From Gemmatimonadaceae bacterium (GTDB taxonomy: Bacteria > Gemmatimonadota > Gemmatimonadetes > Gemmatimonadales > Gemmatimonadaceae), in contig JADGGM010000021.1 in the NCBI GenBank assembly GCA_019689955.1, positions 1 to 13,249 on the forward strand: a DNA stretch of 13,249 bases, given 5' to 3'. How positions within the stretch are numbered: position 1 is the stretch's first letter; each line of letters starts with the position of its first letter. This document shows, piece after piece, positions 8,101-13,249 of the stretch. The notes below the pieces were generated by a model. That model saw only the letters and a program-made list of their open reading frames with translations, was not told where the DNA came from and did not search any database. Position numbers and translations under genes: made by a program.

Positions 8101-8401
8101 TGAGCGTCATCTGCACCGACTGCGCCTTGAAGCCGATGAGCCGGGCGGTGATCGTGACCGTCTGTCCGTTCACGCGGGCGCCGGGGATCACGAAGGAGTA
8201 GCGGCCGTCGTCCCGGGTGAGGGTGCCCTGACTGAGCCCCTCGACGAAGACGCTGGCCGACGCGAGCGGGGCGCCGGCATCGCTGACCACGCGCCCGCTG
8301 ATCGTGGCGCTTTCCTGTGCCGCGGCCGCGGCGGCCCACGCGGGCCCCAACGCCACCGCGCACGCGAGCGCCAGGACGTACCGGACGACACGTCGTTGCA
8401 T
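5132..8401 (-). CDS. SusC/RagA-family TonB-dependent outer-membrane transporter
   Basis: A 1089-residue beta-barrel transporter that imports the ligand held by SusD, powered by TonB-ExbBD. In order: a signal peptide (1-29, ending near AAAAQE); a carboxypeptidase-regulatory-like beta-sandwich (32-112, ISGRVVSDAGAPLASASVFV onward); a TonB-box-like EVVVTG (120-125); and a plug domain with the SusC signature IRIRGIKSLTGNAQPLFVVD (181-200). DIQILKGAAASAIYGARAADG (236-256) follows, and then the barrel. The frame is open to an ATG at 8479, but the ATG at 8401 has a strong GGAGG six bases upstream and begins directly with the signal peptide. The protein ends SIGLNR rather than with the usual aromatic residue of the barrel's last strand. 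It heads the susCD unit and is divergent from the kinase gene. Substrate unknown. Confidence 0.96.
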   Translation of the reverse strand: MQRRVVRYVLALACAVALGPAWAAAAAAQESATISGRVVSDAGAPLASASVFVEGLSQGTLTRDDGRYSFVIPGARVNGQTVTITARLIGFKAQSVQMTLTPGAHTQDFTLAANPLRLGEVVVTGAGTMSTREKLGNVINTVDSAAIARSNETNVVNAIAGKAPNVNIVSQSGEPGASSYIRIRGIKSLTGNAQPLFVVDGVPIDNSTIPTEGPGAVGGTVAPNRASDIDPNDIADIQILKGAAASAIYGARAADGVVLITTKSGQPGATRYSLRSSYSFDDVNHSIPLQRSFGQGDDPATPAVCGGPNCLITSLSWGPALDPGTPTFDHFGELFHTGHLWDNELSISGGNDRTTFFLSAGRVDQNGTIVGPNNWYKKSTARLKATHRLFDRLTIGGNAAYVDARGAYTQMGSNVSGLLLGAMRTTPAFDNRQYLDQVYGLHRSYRFPNPAPTPTPVGRGYDNPFFVINEDANNGETNRVYGNINAQYEPLDWLSINYHLGGDYYTDSRLDGLAQTSSAFATGEVFRAQIDNYLIDHNLIATGRHTFSPSFSGTLTVGQNLNIQRVRQVLTTGQSLIAPQPFALQNTITDIPVETKSLIHSESYFAQATADLWNQLYLTVAVRNDGFSTFGESDPRAWYPKVSAAWTFTNFLGNTEQKGLLSYGKLRAAYGETGKQPPVYSTQTTLVAGANNVFGTGFGDFINGTQGQFGGLASSITRGNQNVRPEREKETEVGVDLGFLDQKVDAGVTYYASNSVDVLLPVPVSPATGALTQLENGARMRNRGWEATLNVRPITTKDLAWEIGAQYGRNRSKVLSLLGAEFVSNAAQANGTFAGAVGAATVGYPIGLRGNDFVRCGRGLTNIEDNAGNTIADVDALCGNAPKGALFIDASGFPVFDPTDRPIADPNPDWTGSLRTSVRYKRWQFSALIDHKQGGDVWDGTRGALYNFGTHKDTEIRGRTVTFGKDYPFLSGPVAGPGAGTPVLIDADWFTGNGSGFNGPSAEFVEDGTYTKLREISVAYTFDQPWVSRSVGLSSIDVRLSGRNLKTWTKYRGIDPEANLGGAAVLIQGVDYFNNPQTRSIVLSIGLNR

Positions 8402-8403
8402 AT

Positions 8404-8412
8404 CCTTCCTCC
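8404..8412 (-). promoter_or_regulatory. Strong Shine-Dalgarno that fixes the susC start
   Basis: GGAGGAAGG on the minus strand, with GGAGG at 8408-8412 six bases before the ATG at 8401. This supports 8401 over the in-frame ATG at 8479, which has no comparable site and would put 26 hydrophilic residues before the signal peptide. Confidence 0.8.
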
Positions 8413-8432
8413 AGAAGGTGGTGTGGGGGGGA

Positions 8433-8438
8433 ATAGTA
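8433..8438 (-). promoter_or_regulatory. Candidate -10 element for susC
   Basis: TACTAT on the minus strand shares four of six bases with TATAAT and lies about 31 bases before the susC ATG, which would give a short leader carrying the ribosome site. No good -35 is seen 16-19 bases upstream, so this could be an activator-dependent promoter. Weak prediction. Confidence 0.27.
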
Positions 8439-8471
8439 GGGTTCGCGTGGCAGAGCGCTGTCCGTGGCATT

Positions 8472-8487
8472 TCAGACATTCGTCAGA
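8472..8487. promoter_or_regulatory. Direct repeat TCAGA/TCAGA, possible response-regulator site 1
   Basis: TCAGA occurs at 8472-8476 and again at 8483-8487, an offset of 11 bases, about one helical turn. OmpR-family regulators commonly bind tandem half-sites at this spacing, and such a regulator is encoded nearby. It lies about 35 bases upstream of the candidate susC -10. It shares GACATTC (8475-8481) with the second site at 8577-8583. Confidence 0.35.
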
Positions 8488-8509
8488 GATCGTGTGCAGA
8501 CGGGACGCG

Positions 8510-8545
8510 GCGCCCGCGGGCGCCTCCCCGGCCCGTCGGGGCGCC
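8510..8545. repeat. GC-rich palindrome and hairpin in the divergent region
   Basis: GCGCCCGCGGGCGC (8510-8523) is a perfect 14-base palindrome. Overlapping it, CCCCG (8526-8530) pairs with CGGGG (8537-8541) around a six-base loop, and GGCG (8519-8522) pairs with CGCC (8542-8545) outside. It separates the two candidate operator sites and could stop divergent transcripts from reading into each other. Its function is not shown by sequence. Confidence 0.4.
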
Positions 8546-8575
8546 GGGGTAGCGCTGGAATTCTTGCGGAGTTTT

Positions 8576-8594
8576 TGACATTCTCTGACAGAAT
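8576..8594. promoter_or_regulatory. Direct repeat TGACA/TGACA with inverted ATTCT/AGAAT, possible response-regulator site 2
   Basis: TGACA at 8576-8580 recurs at 8586-8590, a 10-base offset. Within it ATTCT (8580-8584) and AGAAT (8590-8594) form an inverted repeat with a five-base spacer. On the minus strand it reads CTGTCAGAGAATGTCA, which resembles a Pho box except that the half-sites are 10 rather than 11 bases apart. It lies some 70 bases before the kinase start, a plausible place for autoregulation. Confidence 0.38.
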
Positions 8595-8606
8595 CGGTGG
8601 GAGCGG

Positions 8607-8637
8607 CCGTGCATGTTCCTCCTGCTCCCGTGCACGG
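8607..8637 (+). repeat. Inverted repeat in the kinase leader
   Basis: CCGTGCA (8607-8613) pairs with TGCACGG (8631-8637) around a 17-base loop that contains TTCCTCCT, an anti-Shine-Dalgarno-like sequence. If transcribed, it would form a leader hairpin upstream of the kinase ribosome site. It may be chance in GC-rich DNA. Confidence 0.25.
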
Positions 8638-8652
8638 GTGCGATCACCGCCA

Positions 8653-8664
8653 CGAGGGTCCTCG
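8653..8664 (+). promoter_or_regulatory. Kinase ribosome-binding site inside a self-complementary element
   Basis: GAGGG (8654-8658) is six bases before the ATG at 8665 and fixes that start. The same bases form CGAGG-GT-CCTCG (8653-8664), which can fold with a four-base loop directly against the start codon, so translation might be damped by structure. Confidence 0.5.
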
Positions 8665-9111
8665 ATGCGCCTCGGCCGCCGCGCCGCTCTCCTCGCGCTG
8701 CTCCTCCTCGCGCTGTTCACCCTCTCCGGGCTCCTCGCGCTGGAGGCGTGGAGCGCGGCGGGGAAGCGCCGCGCGCTCGCCGAGCAGGCGATGCGCCAGT
8801 ACGCGAGCTACGCCGCGGCCAAGTACCGCGACAACGTGCAGGGGTGGCTGTACGTCGCCCTCGACGAGCTGTTCGCCGGCGCCTGGAGCCGGCTGGCCCA
8901 CCGCCCCGCGGCCTTCGGCGACGGCGCCGCCGCGCTCGCCGAGAGCGGGCGCGCCTTCGACGGCTGCGCCTGCGCACCCACGGTGCGCGGCGCGTACTAC
9001 TTCGAGATCCAGCTGGACTCCGGCGCGTCCCCCCGACTCGGCACGATCGCCATCCGCGGGACCGCGCCACCGCCCGCGGAGCAACGCTGGGTCGCCGACA
9101 CGACACGGTGA
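8665..9111 (+). pseudogene. Sensor histidine kinase, N-terminal piece (frame broken at 9097-9106)
   Basis: 148 residues: one membrane helix (about 7-26, LLALLLLALFTLSGLLAL) followed by the first part of a periplasmic sensor domain. That part contains a CAC motif at 101-103 and strand-like GAYYFEIQLDSG. The frame stops at TGA 9109-9111, in the middle of the sensor domain, and the rest of the same domain continues in another frame from about 9108. A five-base tandem duplication at the junction accounts for the shift: with one GACAC removed the reading is WVADT followed directly by VIAHARS, giving a 577-residue kinase. Read as a separate gene it would be a membrane-anchored half domain without catalytic parts. 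The ATG at 8665 has GAGGG six bases upstream; the longer open frame back to 8464 lacks protein character. Confidence 0.75.
9097..9106 (+). repeat. Five-base tandem repeat GACAC x2 at the kinase frame break
   Basis: GACAC at 9097-9101 is repeated at 9102-9106. Adding five bases shifts the frame by +2, exactly the shift between the two halves of the kinase. Deleting one copy joins them without loss or insertion of residues. It could be a slippage mutation, a switchable site, or a sequence or assembly error. Confidence 0.8.
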
Positions 9112-10403
9112 TCGCCCACGCGCGCTCGGCGCGCGTGCACGCGGCCGAGTCGCGGGTGCTCTACGGCAGGTTGGCCGACGCGCACCACTACGCGACGATC
9201 ATCGGCACGGGGGACACGGACCGGATCCTGATCTACACGGTCCGGCGCGACTCCGTGCGCCATGCCCGCACGGCGATCGGCCTCGCGACCGACCGATCGC
9301 ACTTCATCAATCCGTTCTTCCCGTCGATCTACCGGAGCCGCCTCGTTCTCCCTCCCCTCCTCACGGGGTGGGCCCCCAACGACTCGCTCCTCAGCGTCCT
9401 CGTCGCCGACTCGCTCGGCCACATCCTCTTCCAGTCGGGGAAGCAGTACGCGTCGCCGTACCGGAGCAACGTGTACATGGACACGCCGCTCGGGCACCTG
9501 CGGATCTTCATCTCGGTGCGGCCGTCGACGGAGCGCGCGATCCTCGTGGGGGGCGTGCCGGAGTCGCGCGTGCCGCTCCTCCTCGGGATCTTTCTCGGCA
9601 CCGCGCTCCTCACTGTGCTCACCTTCCTCCAGCTCCGCGCCGAGCTGGACATGGCGCGGCAACGGGCGAACTTCGCCGCGAGCGTGTCGCACGAGCTGCG
9701 CACGCCGCTCGCGCAGATCCTCCTCTTCGCCGAGACCGTGCGGCTCGGCCGCGCGCCGTCGGAAGAGCGGCGGCACCACGCGGTGGACGTGATCATCCGC
9801 GAAGCGCGGCGGCTCATGCGGCTCGTGGAGAACGTGCTGCACGTGGCGCGCGCCGGGCGCGGGGCGGCGCCGGTGACGCTCGAGTGGTTCGTCGTGCGCC
9901 ACGTGGTCGCCGAAACCGTCGAGGAGCTGGCGCCGCTGGCGCGCGAGGCCGGCTCGGAGATCGCGCTGGAGCCGATCGAGGCGGGGATGCTCGTCAACGC
10001 CGATCCCGCCGCGGTCCGGCAGATGTTGCTCAACGTCCTCGACAACGCGGTGAAGTACGGCACCAAGAGGCAGACGATCCACGTCGGCGCGCACTTCGCC
10101 GCGGGGCTCGTGTACCTCTGGGTGGATGACGAGGGCCCGGGGGTCGCGGCCGCGGACCGCGGGCGGATCTGGAAGCCGTTCGTCCGCCTGGAGCGCGTGA
10201 ACCGTCCGGGGGTGACGGGGGCGGGGATCGGCCTGGCGGTGGTGCGCGAGCTGGTCACCGCGCAGCGCGGGCGCGCGTGGGTGGAGCGCGGCACGCGCGG
10301 CGGCGCGCGCTTCATCATCGCCCTCCCGGGCGCGCTCACCGACGACGAGGCCGAGGCCTCGGGGCTCGCCCCCGCGTACACCGTTCAGCGGGACCCGTCA
10401 TGA
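9108..10403 (+). CDS. Sensor histidine kinase, C-terminal piece with the catalytic core
   Basis: Autophosphorylates on histidine and passes the phosphate to the response regulator encoded next. Numbering the repaired protein, the second half of the periplasmic domain runs from 147, the second membrane helix is about 301-322 (VPLLLGIFLGTALLTVLTFL), and the H-box is SHELRTP with His341. The N-box is NVLDNAVKYG with Asn459, the G1 box DDEGPG is at 486-491, and the G2 box GAGIGL is at 517-522. All catalytic boxes are intact and no PAS or clear HAMP domain is seen. A GTG at 9108 overlaps the stop of the first piece (GTGA), so separate coupled translation is formally possible. But there is no Shine-Dalgarno, and the sensor half would start on the wrong side of the membrane. 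Its TGA overlaps the regulator's ATG. Confidence 0.85.
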   Translation: MIAHARSARVHAAESRVLYGRLADAHHYATIIGTGDTDRILIYTVRRDSVRHARTAIGLATDRSHFINPFFPSIYRSRLVLPPLLTGWAPNDSLLSVLVADSLGHILFQSGKQYASPYRSNVYMDTPLGHLRIFISVRPSTERAILVGGVPESRVPLLLGIFLGTALLTVLTFLQLRAELDMARQRANFAASVSHELRTPLAQILLFAETVRLGRAPSEERRHHAVDVIIREARRLMRLVENVLHVARAGRGAAPVTLEWFVVRHVVAETVEELAPLAREAGSEIALEPIEAGMLVNADPAAVRQMLLNVLDNAVKYGTKRQTIHVGAHFAAGLVYLWVDDEGPGVAAADRGRIWKPFVRLERVNRPGVTGAGIGLAVVRELVTAQRGRAWVERGTRGGARFIIALPGALTDDEAEASGLAPAYTVQRDPS

Positions 10404-11095
10404 CGCACATCTTGATCGTCGAGGACAACACCAGCCTCGCCGAGGGGCTGCGCGACAACCTGGAGCTCGAAGGGTTCGTGGTCACGATCGCCGAGAGCGG
10501 GCGCGCGGCGCTCGTCGAAGCGCGGCGACTGACCCCGGACCTGATCATCCTCGACCTCATGCTCCCCGAGCTCGACGGCTACCACGTGTTGCGCGCGCTG
10601 CGCGAGCAGGGGGTGGACACGCCGATCCTCATCCTCACGGCGCGCGGCGAGGAAGCCGACAAGGTGCGCGGGTTCCGCATCGGCGCGGACGACTACGTGA
10701 CCAAGCCGTTCGGCCTCATGGAGCTGATCGCCCGCGTGTACGCCCTCCTTCGCCGCGCGCGCGGCGCCGTGGCCGGACGGCAGTCCCCGCTCCCGCCGTG
10801 CGTGCGGTTCGGCGACGTGGAGGTGTACCCGGGGCGGCGCATGGTGCTGCGCGGCGGGCAGCAGGTGGAGCTGCGCCCCAAGGAGTTCGATCTCCTCGTC
10901 GCGCTCATCGCGCAGGACGGGAACGCGATCACGCGCAAGGACCTGCTCGTGCAGGTGTGGGGGTACGACGCGGGGACGGCGAGCCGCACGGTGGACACGC
11001 ACATCGGCGAGCTGCGGCGCAAGCTCGAGAAGGACCCGACCTCGCCGCAGCACATCCTCACGGTGCGAAAGTCGGGGTACCGCTTCCAGGTCTGA
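10400..11095 (+). CDS. OmpR/PhoB-family response regulator
   Basis: A 231-residue DNA-binding regulator, the partner of the kinase just upstream. Receiver domain (3-118): acidic pocket Glu8-Asp9, phosphoacceptor Asp52 in ILDLMLPELDG, Thr80 and Lys102 in YVTKPFG, all expected residues. The winged-helix output domain spans about 135-231, with VELRPKEFDLL (156-166), recognition helix SRTVDTHIGELRRKLE (195-210) and the wing VRKSGYRF (222-229). The frame is open back to 10277, but the ATG at 10400 overlaps the kinase stop as ATGA and gives the exact receiver N-terminus. Members usually bind tandem direct repeats; two such repeats lie in the divergent region 8472-8594, making susC and the kinase gene its likely targets by inference. 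The gene ends eight bases from a convergent gene. Confidence 0.96.
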   Translation: MTHILIVEDNTSLAEGLRDNLELEGFVVTIAESGRAALVEARRLTPDLIILDLMLPELDGYHVLRALREQGVDTPILILTARGEEADKVRGFRIGADDYVTKPFGLMELIARVYALLRRARGAVAGRQSPLPPCVRFGDVEVYPGRRMVLRGGQQVELRPKEFDLLVALIAQDGNAITRKDLLVQVWGYDAGTASRTVDTHIGELRRKLEKDPTSPQHILTVRKSGYRFQV

Positions 11096-11103
11096 CGGTC
11101 AGC

Positions 11104-11700
11104 TCACGCCGCGACCGACGGCGCGCGCGCCGCGGCGCGCACGCGCGTTGCGCGCTTGCGGAGCGCCACGCGCAGGCGGTACGCCGAGGCCGCGACCGCC
11201 ACGAGCGCGCACGCCTCGATCCCGACCTTCTCCCCGTCGAGGAAGTCCACCGCCGCGCCCTTCAGTGTGGGGTCGGTGAGGATGCCGTGGAGGTAGAACA
11301 GCGCCGCGGTGACATACGCCACGTAGTGCAGCGCCTTCCACGTCCGGCGCCGGAGCGCGCTGCGGAAGTACGACGTCACGACGACGAGGGCGAGCAGGTA
11401 GAGAGCGATCGCGCCGAGCGTGTTGATGACGGGCTGCTTGGGCGAGTGCAGCGGGTAGACGACGTCGACCACCCCGAACCCCGTGGTCGACGAGAAGAGG
11501 AGCAGGGCGGGGTGCAGCCCGGAGACGGCGAGCGCGAGGTAGCCGGTCCAGTTGTGGAGCTTGAAGTAGTTGATGCGCCGGTGCGGCCAGTGGGTCCAGG
11601 GGTTGTACCGCACCGAGAGGAGGAGGCCGAGCAGGATGTTTGCGGTCAGCAGAAACAGCGCGACGAGGCCCACGTCGCTCGACAGGTCGATGGCGCTCAT
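11104..11700 (-). CDS. Stand-alone ferric-reductase-like haem membrane protein
   Basis: 198 residues with five likely membrane helices at about 9-30, 50-70, 92-111, 122-141 and 158-179. Four histidines form two pairs, His49/His63 and His125/His138, spaced 14 and 13 residues. That is the spacing of the bis-haem ligands in ferric reductase and NADPH oxidase membrane domains, so it probably carries two b haems and moves electrons across the inner membrane. The FAD and NAD(P)H domains of true reductases are absent, as in MsrQ/YedZ-type proteins, so it would need an electron partner; no MsrP-like gene is in view. The ATG at 11698-11700 has no clear Shine-Dalgarno and a TACATA lies only five bases upstream, so the mRNA may be leaderless. 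It converges on the response regulator with an eight-base gap. Confidence 0.83.
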   Translation of the reverse strand: MSAIDLSSDVGLVALFLLTANILLGLLLSVRYNPWTHWPHRRINYFKLHNWTGYLALAVSGLHPALLLFSSTTGFGVVDVVYPLHSPKQPVINTLGAIALYLLALVVVTSYFRSALRRRTWKALHYVAYVTAALFYLHGILTDPTLKGAAVDFLDGEKVGIEACALVAVAASAYRLRVALRKRATRVRAAARAPSVAA

Positions 11701-11815
11701 GTCCGTATGTACGCGTCGGGGAGCTCAGCCGTTGCTCGCGTGCCGGGTGCTGGCGCGGGGGCGCACGGGCCGACAGTTTCGGGTGAGGTCCGCGGTGTGA
11801 TCCGGTGAGGTCTGC
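11701..11815. promoter_or_regulatory. Divergent intergenic region between the haem protein and the secreted protein
   Basis: This 115-base gap must hold promoters in both directions. On the minus strand TACATA (11706-11711) is a possible -10 very close to the haem gene start. On the plus strand GGTGAGG (11804-11810) is a ribosome site five bases before the ATG at 11816, and a second GGTGAGGTC copy lies about 22 bases upstream of it. No convincing -35 is seen. Confidence 0.4.
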
Positions 11816-13249
11816 ATGCGCGTCGCGTTTGCCAGGCTCCTCTTCCATGGCGCAGTCGTCGGGGCGCTCTGTGCGCCCCCGGGCGCGCTCGCGGGGCAGC
11901 GCGCCCCCGAGCGGCACGAGCTGGCCGAGAAGGAGGCGCGCACCGCGCAGCGGATCTTCGAGTCATACCGCCGCGTGCGTCTCCCGCACACCGCGCCGCA
12001 CGGGGGCCCGTGCACGGTCACGATCGGGCGGCTCTGCTACTGGGACGACAACGACGACCCGCCCCTCCCGGCCGAGCCACTGTCGATCGCCGCGGCGCGC
12101 ACGCGCCTCCGGGCGCGGCTCGACGTCGCGGCGGACGACGCCCCGGAGAGCGACTGGATCCTCGCCCAGCGCGTCCGGTACGCGCTCGAGGACGCGGACA
12201 CCGCGGCCGCCGAAGCCCTCGTAAGCCGCTGCGCCCCCGCGTCGTGGTGGTGCCACGCGCTCGGCGGGCTGGTGTGGCACGAGCTGGGGGACGAGGCGCG
12301 CTCCGCGCGCGCGTTCGACCGCGCGCTCGCGCAGATGCCCGACACGCTGCGCTGCGCCTGGCTCGACGTGGGGATGTGGCTCCCCTCCGGCACGGACCGG
12401 TCGATGCGCGACGCGCCGTGCGCGGACCGCCCGGCGGTGGCGCGCCGGCTCTTCTGGCTGGCGGCCCCGTTCCTCACCTGGCACGCGGAGGCCGTGCGCA
12501 ACGAGTGGTTCGCGCGGCACGTGATGGGGCTGGTCACGCGCGGGACCGCGCTCGCCAACGGGCTCACGTGGGGGAACGACGTGCTGGAGACGTCGCTCCG
12601 CTTCGGCTGGCCGGTGCAGTGGGCGCAGGAGGATCGCGCGGGGCAGATCGATCCGCTCCACCCGCCGATCGTTGGGATGGAGCCGCGGCCGAGCTGGAGC
12701 TTCGTCCCCGCGGCGCGCGCGGTCGGCGCGCCGCCGCTCGCCTCCCCCGGCGACTGGGAGCTCTCCGGAGCGACCGCGCCCCCCATGCGCGCGGCAGTAC
12801 CGGGGGTGCACCGGATCGTCCCGCTCGACGTGCAGATAGCGCGCTTCCGGCGCGGGAGCGCTCAACGCGTGGTCGCGGCGTTCGAGGTGCGCGATTCCGT
12901 GCTCATCGACTCGGCCGCCGCCGGCGTCCCCGCGATGCTCCTCGCATCTGCTCCTGACAGCACGCTCGCCGTGGCGCGCGGGCCCGCGGGCGCGCTCCGC
13001 GGCGCGCTCACGGTCGATGCGCCCGCCGAGAGCGCGCTGGCCGCGGTGGAGGTCGTCGATTCGGCGCACGGGCTCGGCGCACGGTGGCGCGGAGGGCTCC
13101 TCCCCCTCCCCGCCGGCGCGCTCGTCTCCGACCTGCTCATCGGGCGCGCGGGGAGCGCGCCGGTGCCGTCGACGCTCGAGGGAGCGCTCCCCCTCGCGGT
13201 CCCCACGCTCGCCGTGCCCGAGGGGAGCACCCTCGCGCTCTACTGGGAG
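11816..13249 (+). CDS. Secreted cysteine-containing protein of unknown function, incomplete at the window end
   Basis: 478 codons are open to the last base, so the C-terminus is missing. A signal peptide (1-26, ending PPGALA-GQ) sends it to the periplasm or outer membrane. Cysteines at 66/74, 139/146, 180 and 202 suggest disulphides. Residues 112-185 look like helical repeats of TPR type (WHELGDEARSARAFDRALAQ), and WGNDVLETSLRFGWPVQW (252-269) is a distinctive aromatic segment. The rest (about 330-478) looks like beta-rich domains, ending LALYWE. I do not recognise the family with certainty; the layout recalls large secreted proteins of Gemmatimonadota, including those with GWxTD domains. The start has GGTGAGG five bases upstream, and third-position G/C bias over the whole length supports this frame over the overlapping shadows. 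It is divergent from the haem protein, which may share regulation. Confidence 0.8.
   Translation, partial: MRVAFARLLFHGAVVGALCAPPGALAGQRAPERHELAEKEARTAQRIFESYRRVRLPHTAPHGGPCTVTIGRLCYWDDNDDPPLPAEPLSIAAARTRLRARLDVAADDAPESDWILAQRVRYALEDADTAAAEALVSRCAPASWWCHALGGLVWHELGDEARSARAFDRALAQMPDTLRCAWLDVGMWLPSGTDRSMRDAPCADRPAVARRLFWLAAPFLTWHAEAVRNEWFARHVMGLVTRGTALANGLTWGNDVLETSLRFGWPVQWAQEDRAGQIDPLHPPIVGMEPRPSWSFVPAARAVGAPPLASPGDWELSGATAPPMRAAVPGVHRIVPLDVQIARFRRGSAQRVVAAFEVRDSVLIDSAAAGVPAMLLASAPDSTLAVARGPAGALRGALTVDAPAESALAAVEVVDSAHGLGARWRGGLLPLPAGALVSDLLIGRAGSAPVPSTLEGALPLAVPTLAVPEGSTLALYWE

Noticed and set aside
8402..8479. The longer susC start at 8479
   Set aside because: It adds 26 hydrophilic residues before a clear signal peptide and ignores the strong GGAGG before 8401.
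8575..8603. TTGACA at 8575-8580 as a housekeeping -35 for the kinase gene
   Set aside because: No -10-like hexamer is found 16-18 bases downstream (TGGGAG and neighbours). The TGACA is better explained as part of a direct repeat.
8613..9107. The upstream part of the 596-residue frame before the kinase catalytic half
   Set aside because: Before about 9108 this frame is arginine-rich nonsense. The overlapping frame from 8665 carries the membrane helix and sensor sequence, so the real N-terminus is there and a frameshift joins them.
11805..12224. A plus-strand frame starting just before the secreted protein
   Set aside because: It is Ser/Arg/Pro-rich with no motif and overlaps the better-supported frame; it is a frame shadow.
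11963..13069. A 368-residue minus-strand frame at the right end
   Set aside because: Arg/His/Pro-rich low-complexity product. The plus-strand frame from 11816 has a signal peptide, ribosome site and consistent third-position G/C.
1..13249. A biosynthetic cluster, phage, transposon or CRISPR system
   Set aside because: No transposase, integrase, terminal repeats, repeat-spacer array or synthase domains are visible on either strand.

Overview
The window is strongly GC-rich. Third codon positions are almost all G or C, so long shadow frames appear on both strands. A SusC/SusD pair, which requires an outer membrane, in a genome this GC-rich suggests a Gemmatimonadota-type Gram-negative bacterium rather than Bacteroidota. 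That assignment is inference from gene content and composition. No tRNA, rRNA, CRISPR array or insertion sequence is visible.

Left part (1-3058, + strand). A possible C-terminal remnant of an upstream gene (2-133) overlaps a family 2 glycosyltransferase (130-1074) by ATGA. After a short gap with a plausible promoter comes a two-gene unit: a phosphoserine-phosphatase-type HAD enzyme (1164-1925) and a class V aminotransferase (1922-3058), again overlapping by ATGA. Together they resemble the last two steps of serine synthesis, with the class V enzyme as a possible substitute for SerC.

Centre (3134-8401, - strand). A SusC-type TonB-dependent transporter (5132-8401) is followed after 10 bases by its SusD-type lipoprotein (3736-5121), and then by a small unrecognised four-helix membrane protein (3134-3661). 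The Shine-Dalgarno sequence of susD lies on the stop codon of susC. GC-rich hairpins sit downstream of both convergent units.

Right part (8402-13249). A structured divergent region (8402-8664) separates susC from a two-component system: a membrane histidine kinase and an OmpR-type response regulator (10400-11095). The kinase frame is broken inside its periplasmic sensor domain. The break coincides with a 5-base tandem repeat (GACAC twice, 9097-9106), and removing one copy restores one continuous 577-residue kinase. Two short direct-repeat elements spaced 10-11 bases lie in the divergent region and are candidate regulator sites, so the two-component system may control the transporter. Converging on the regulator is a stand-alone ferric-reductase-type haem membrane protein (11104-11700, -). 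Divergent from that is a secreted, cysteine-containing protein of unknown function (11816 to the window end, +, incomplete).

The most notable points are the repairable kinase break, the sensor/transporter pairing with possible operators between them, the haem protein without a reductase domain, and the unrecognised secreted protein.
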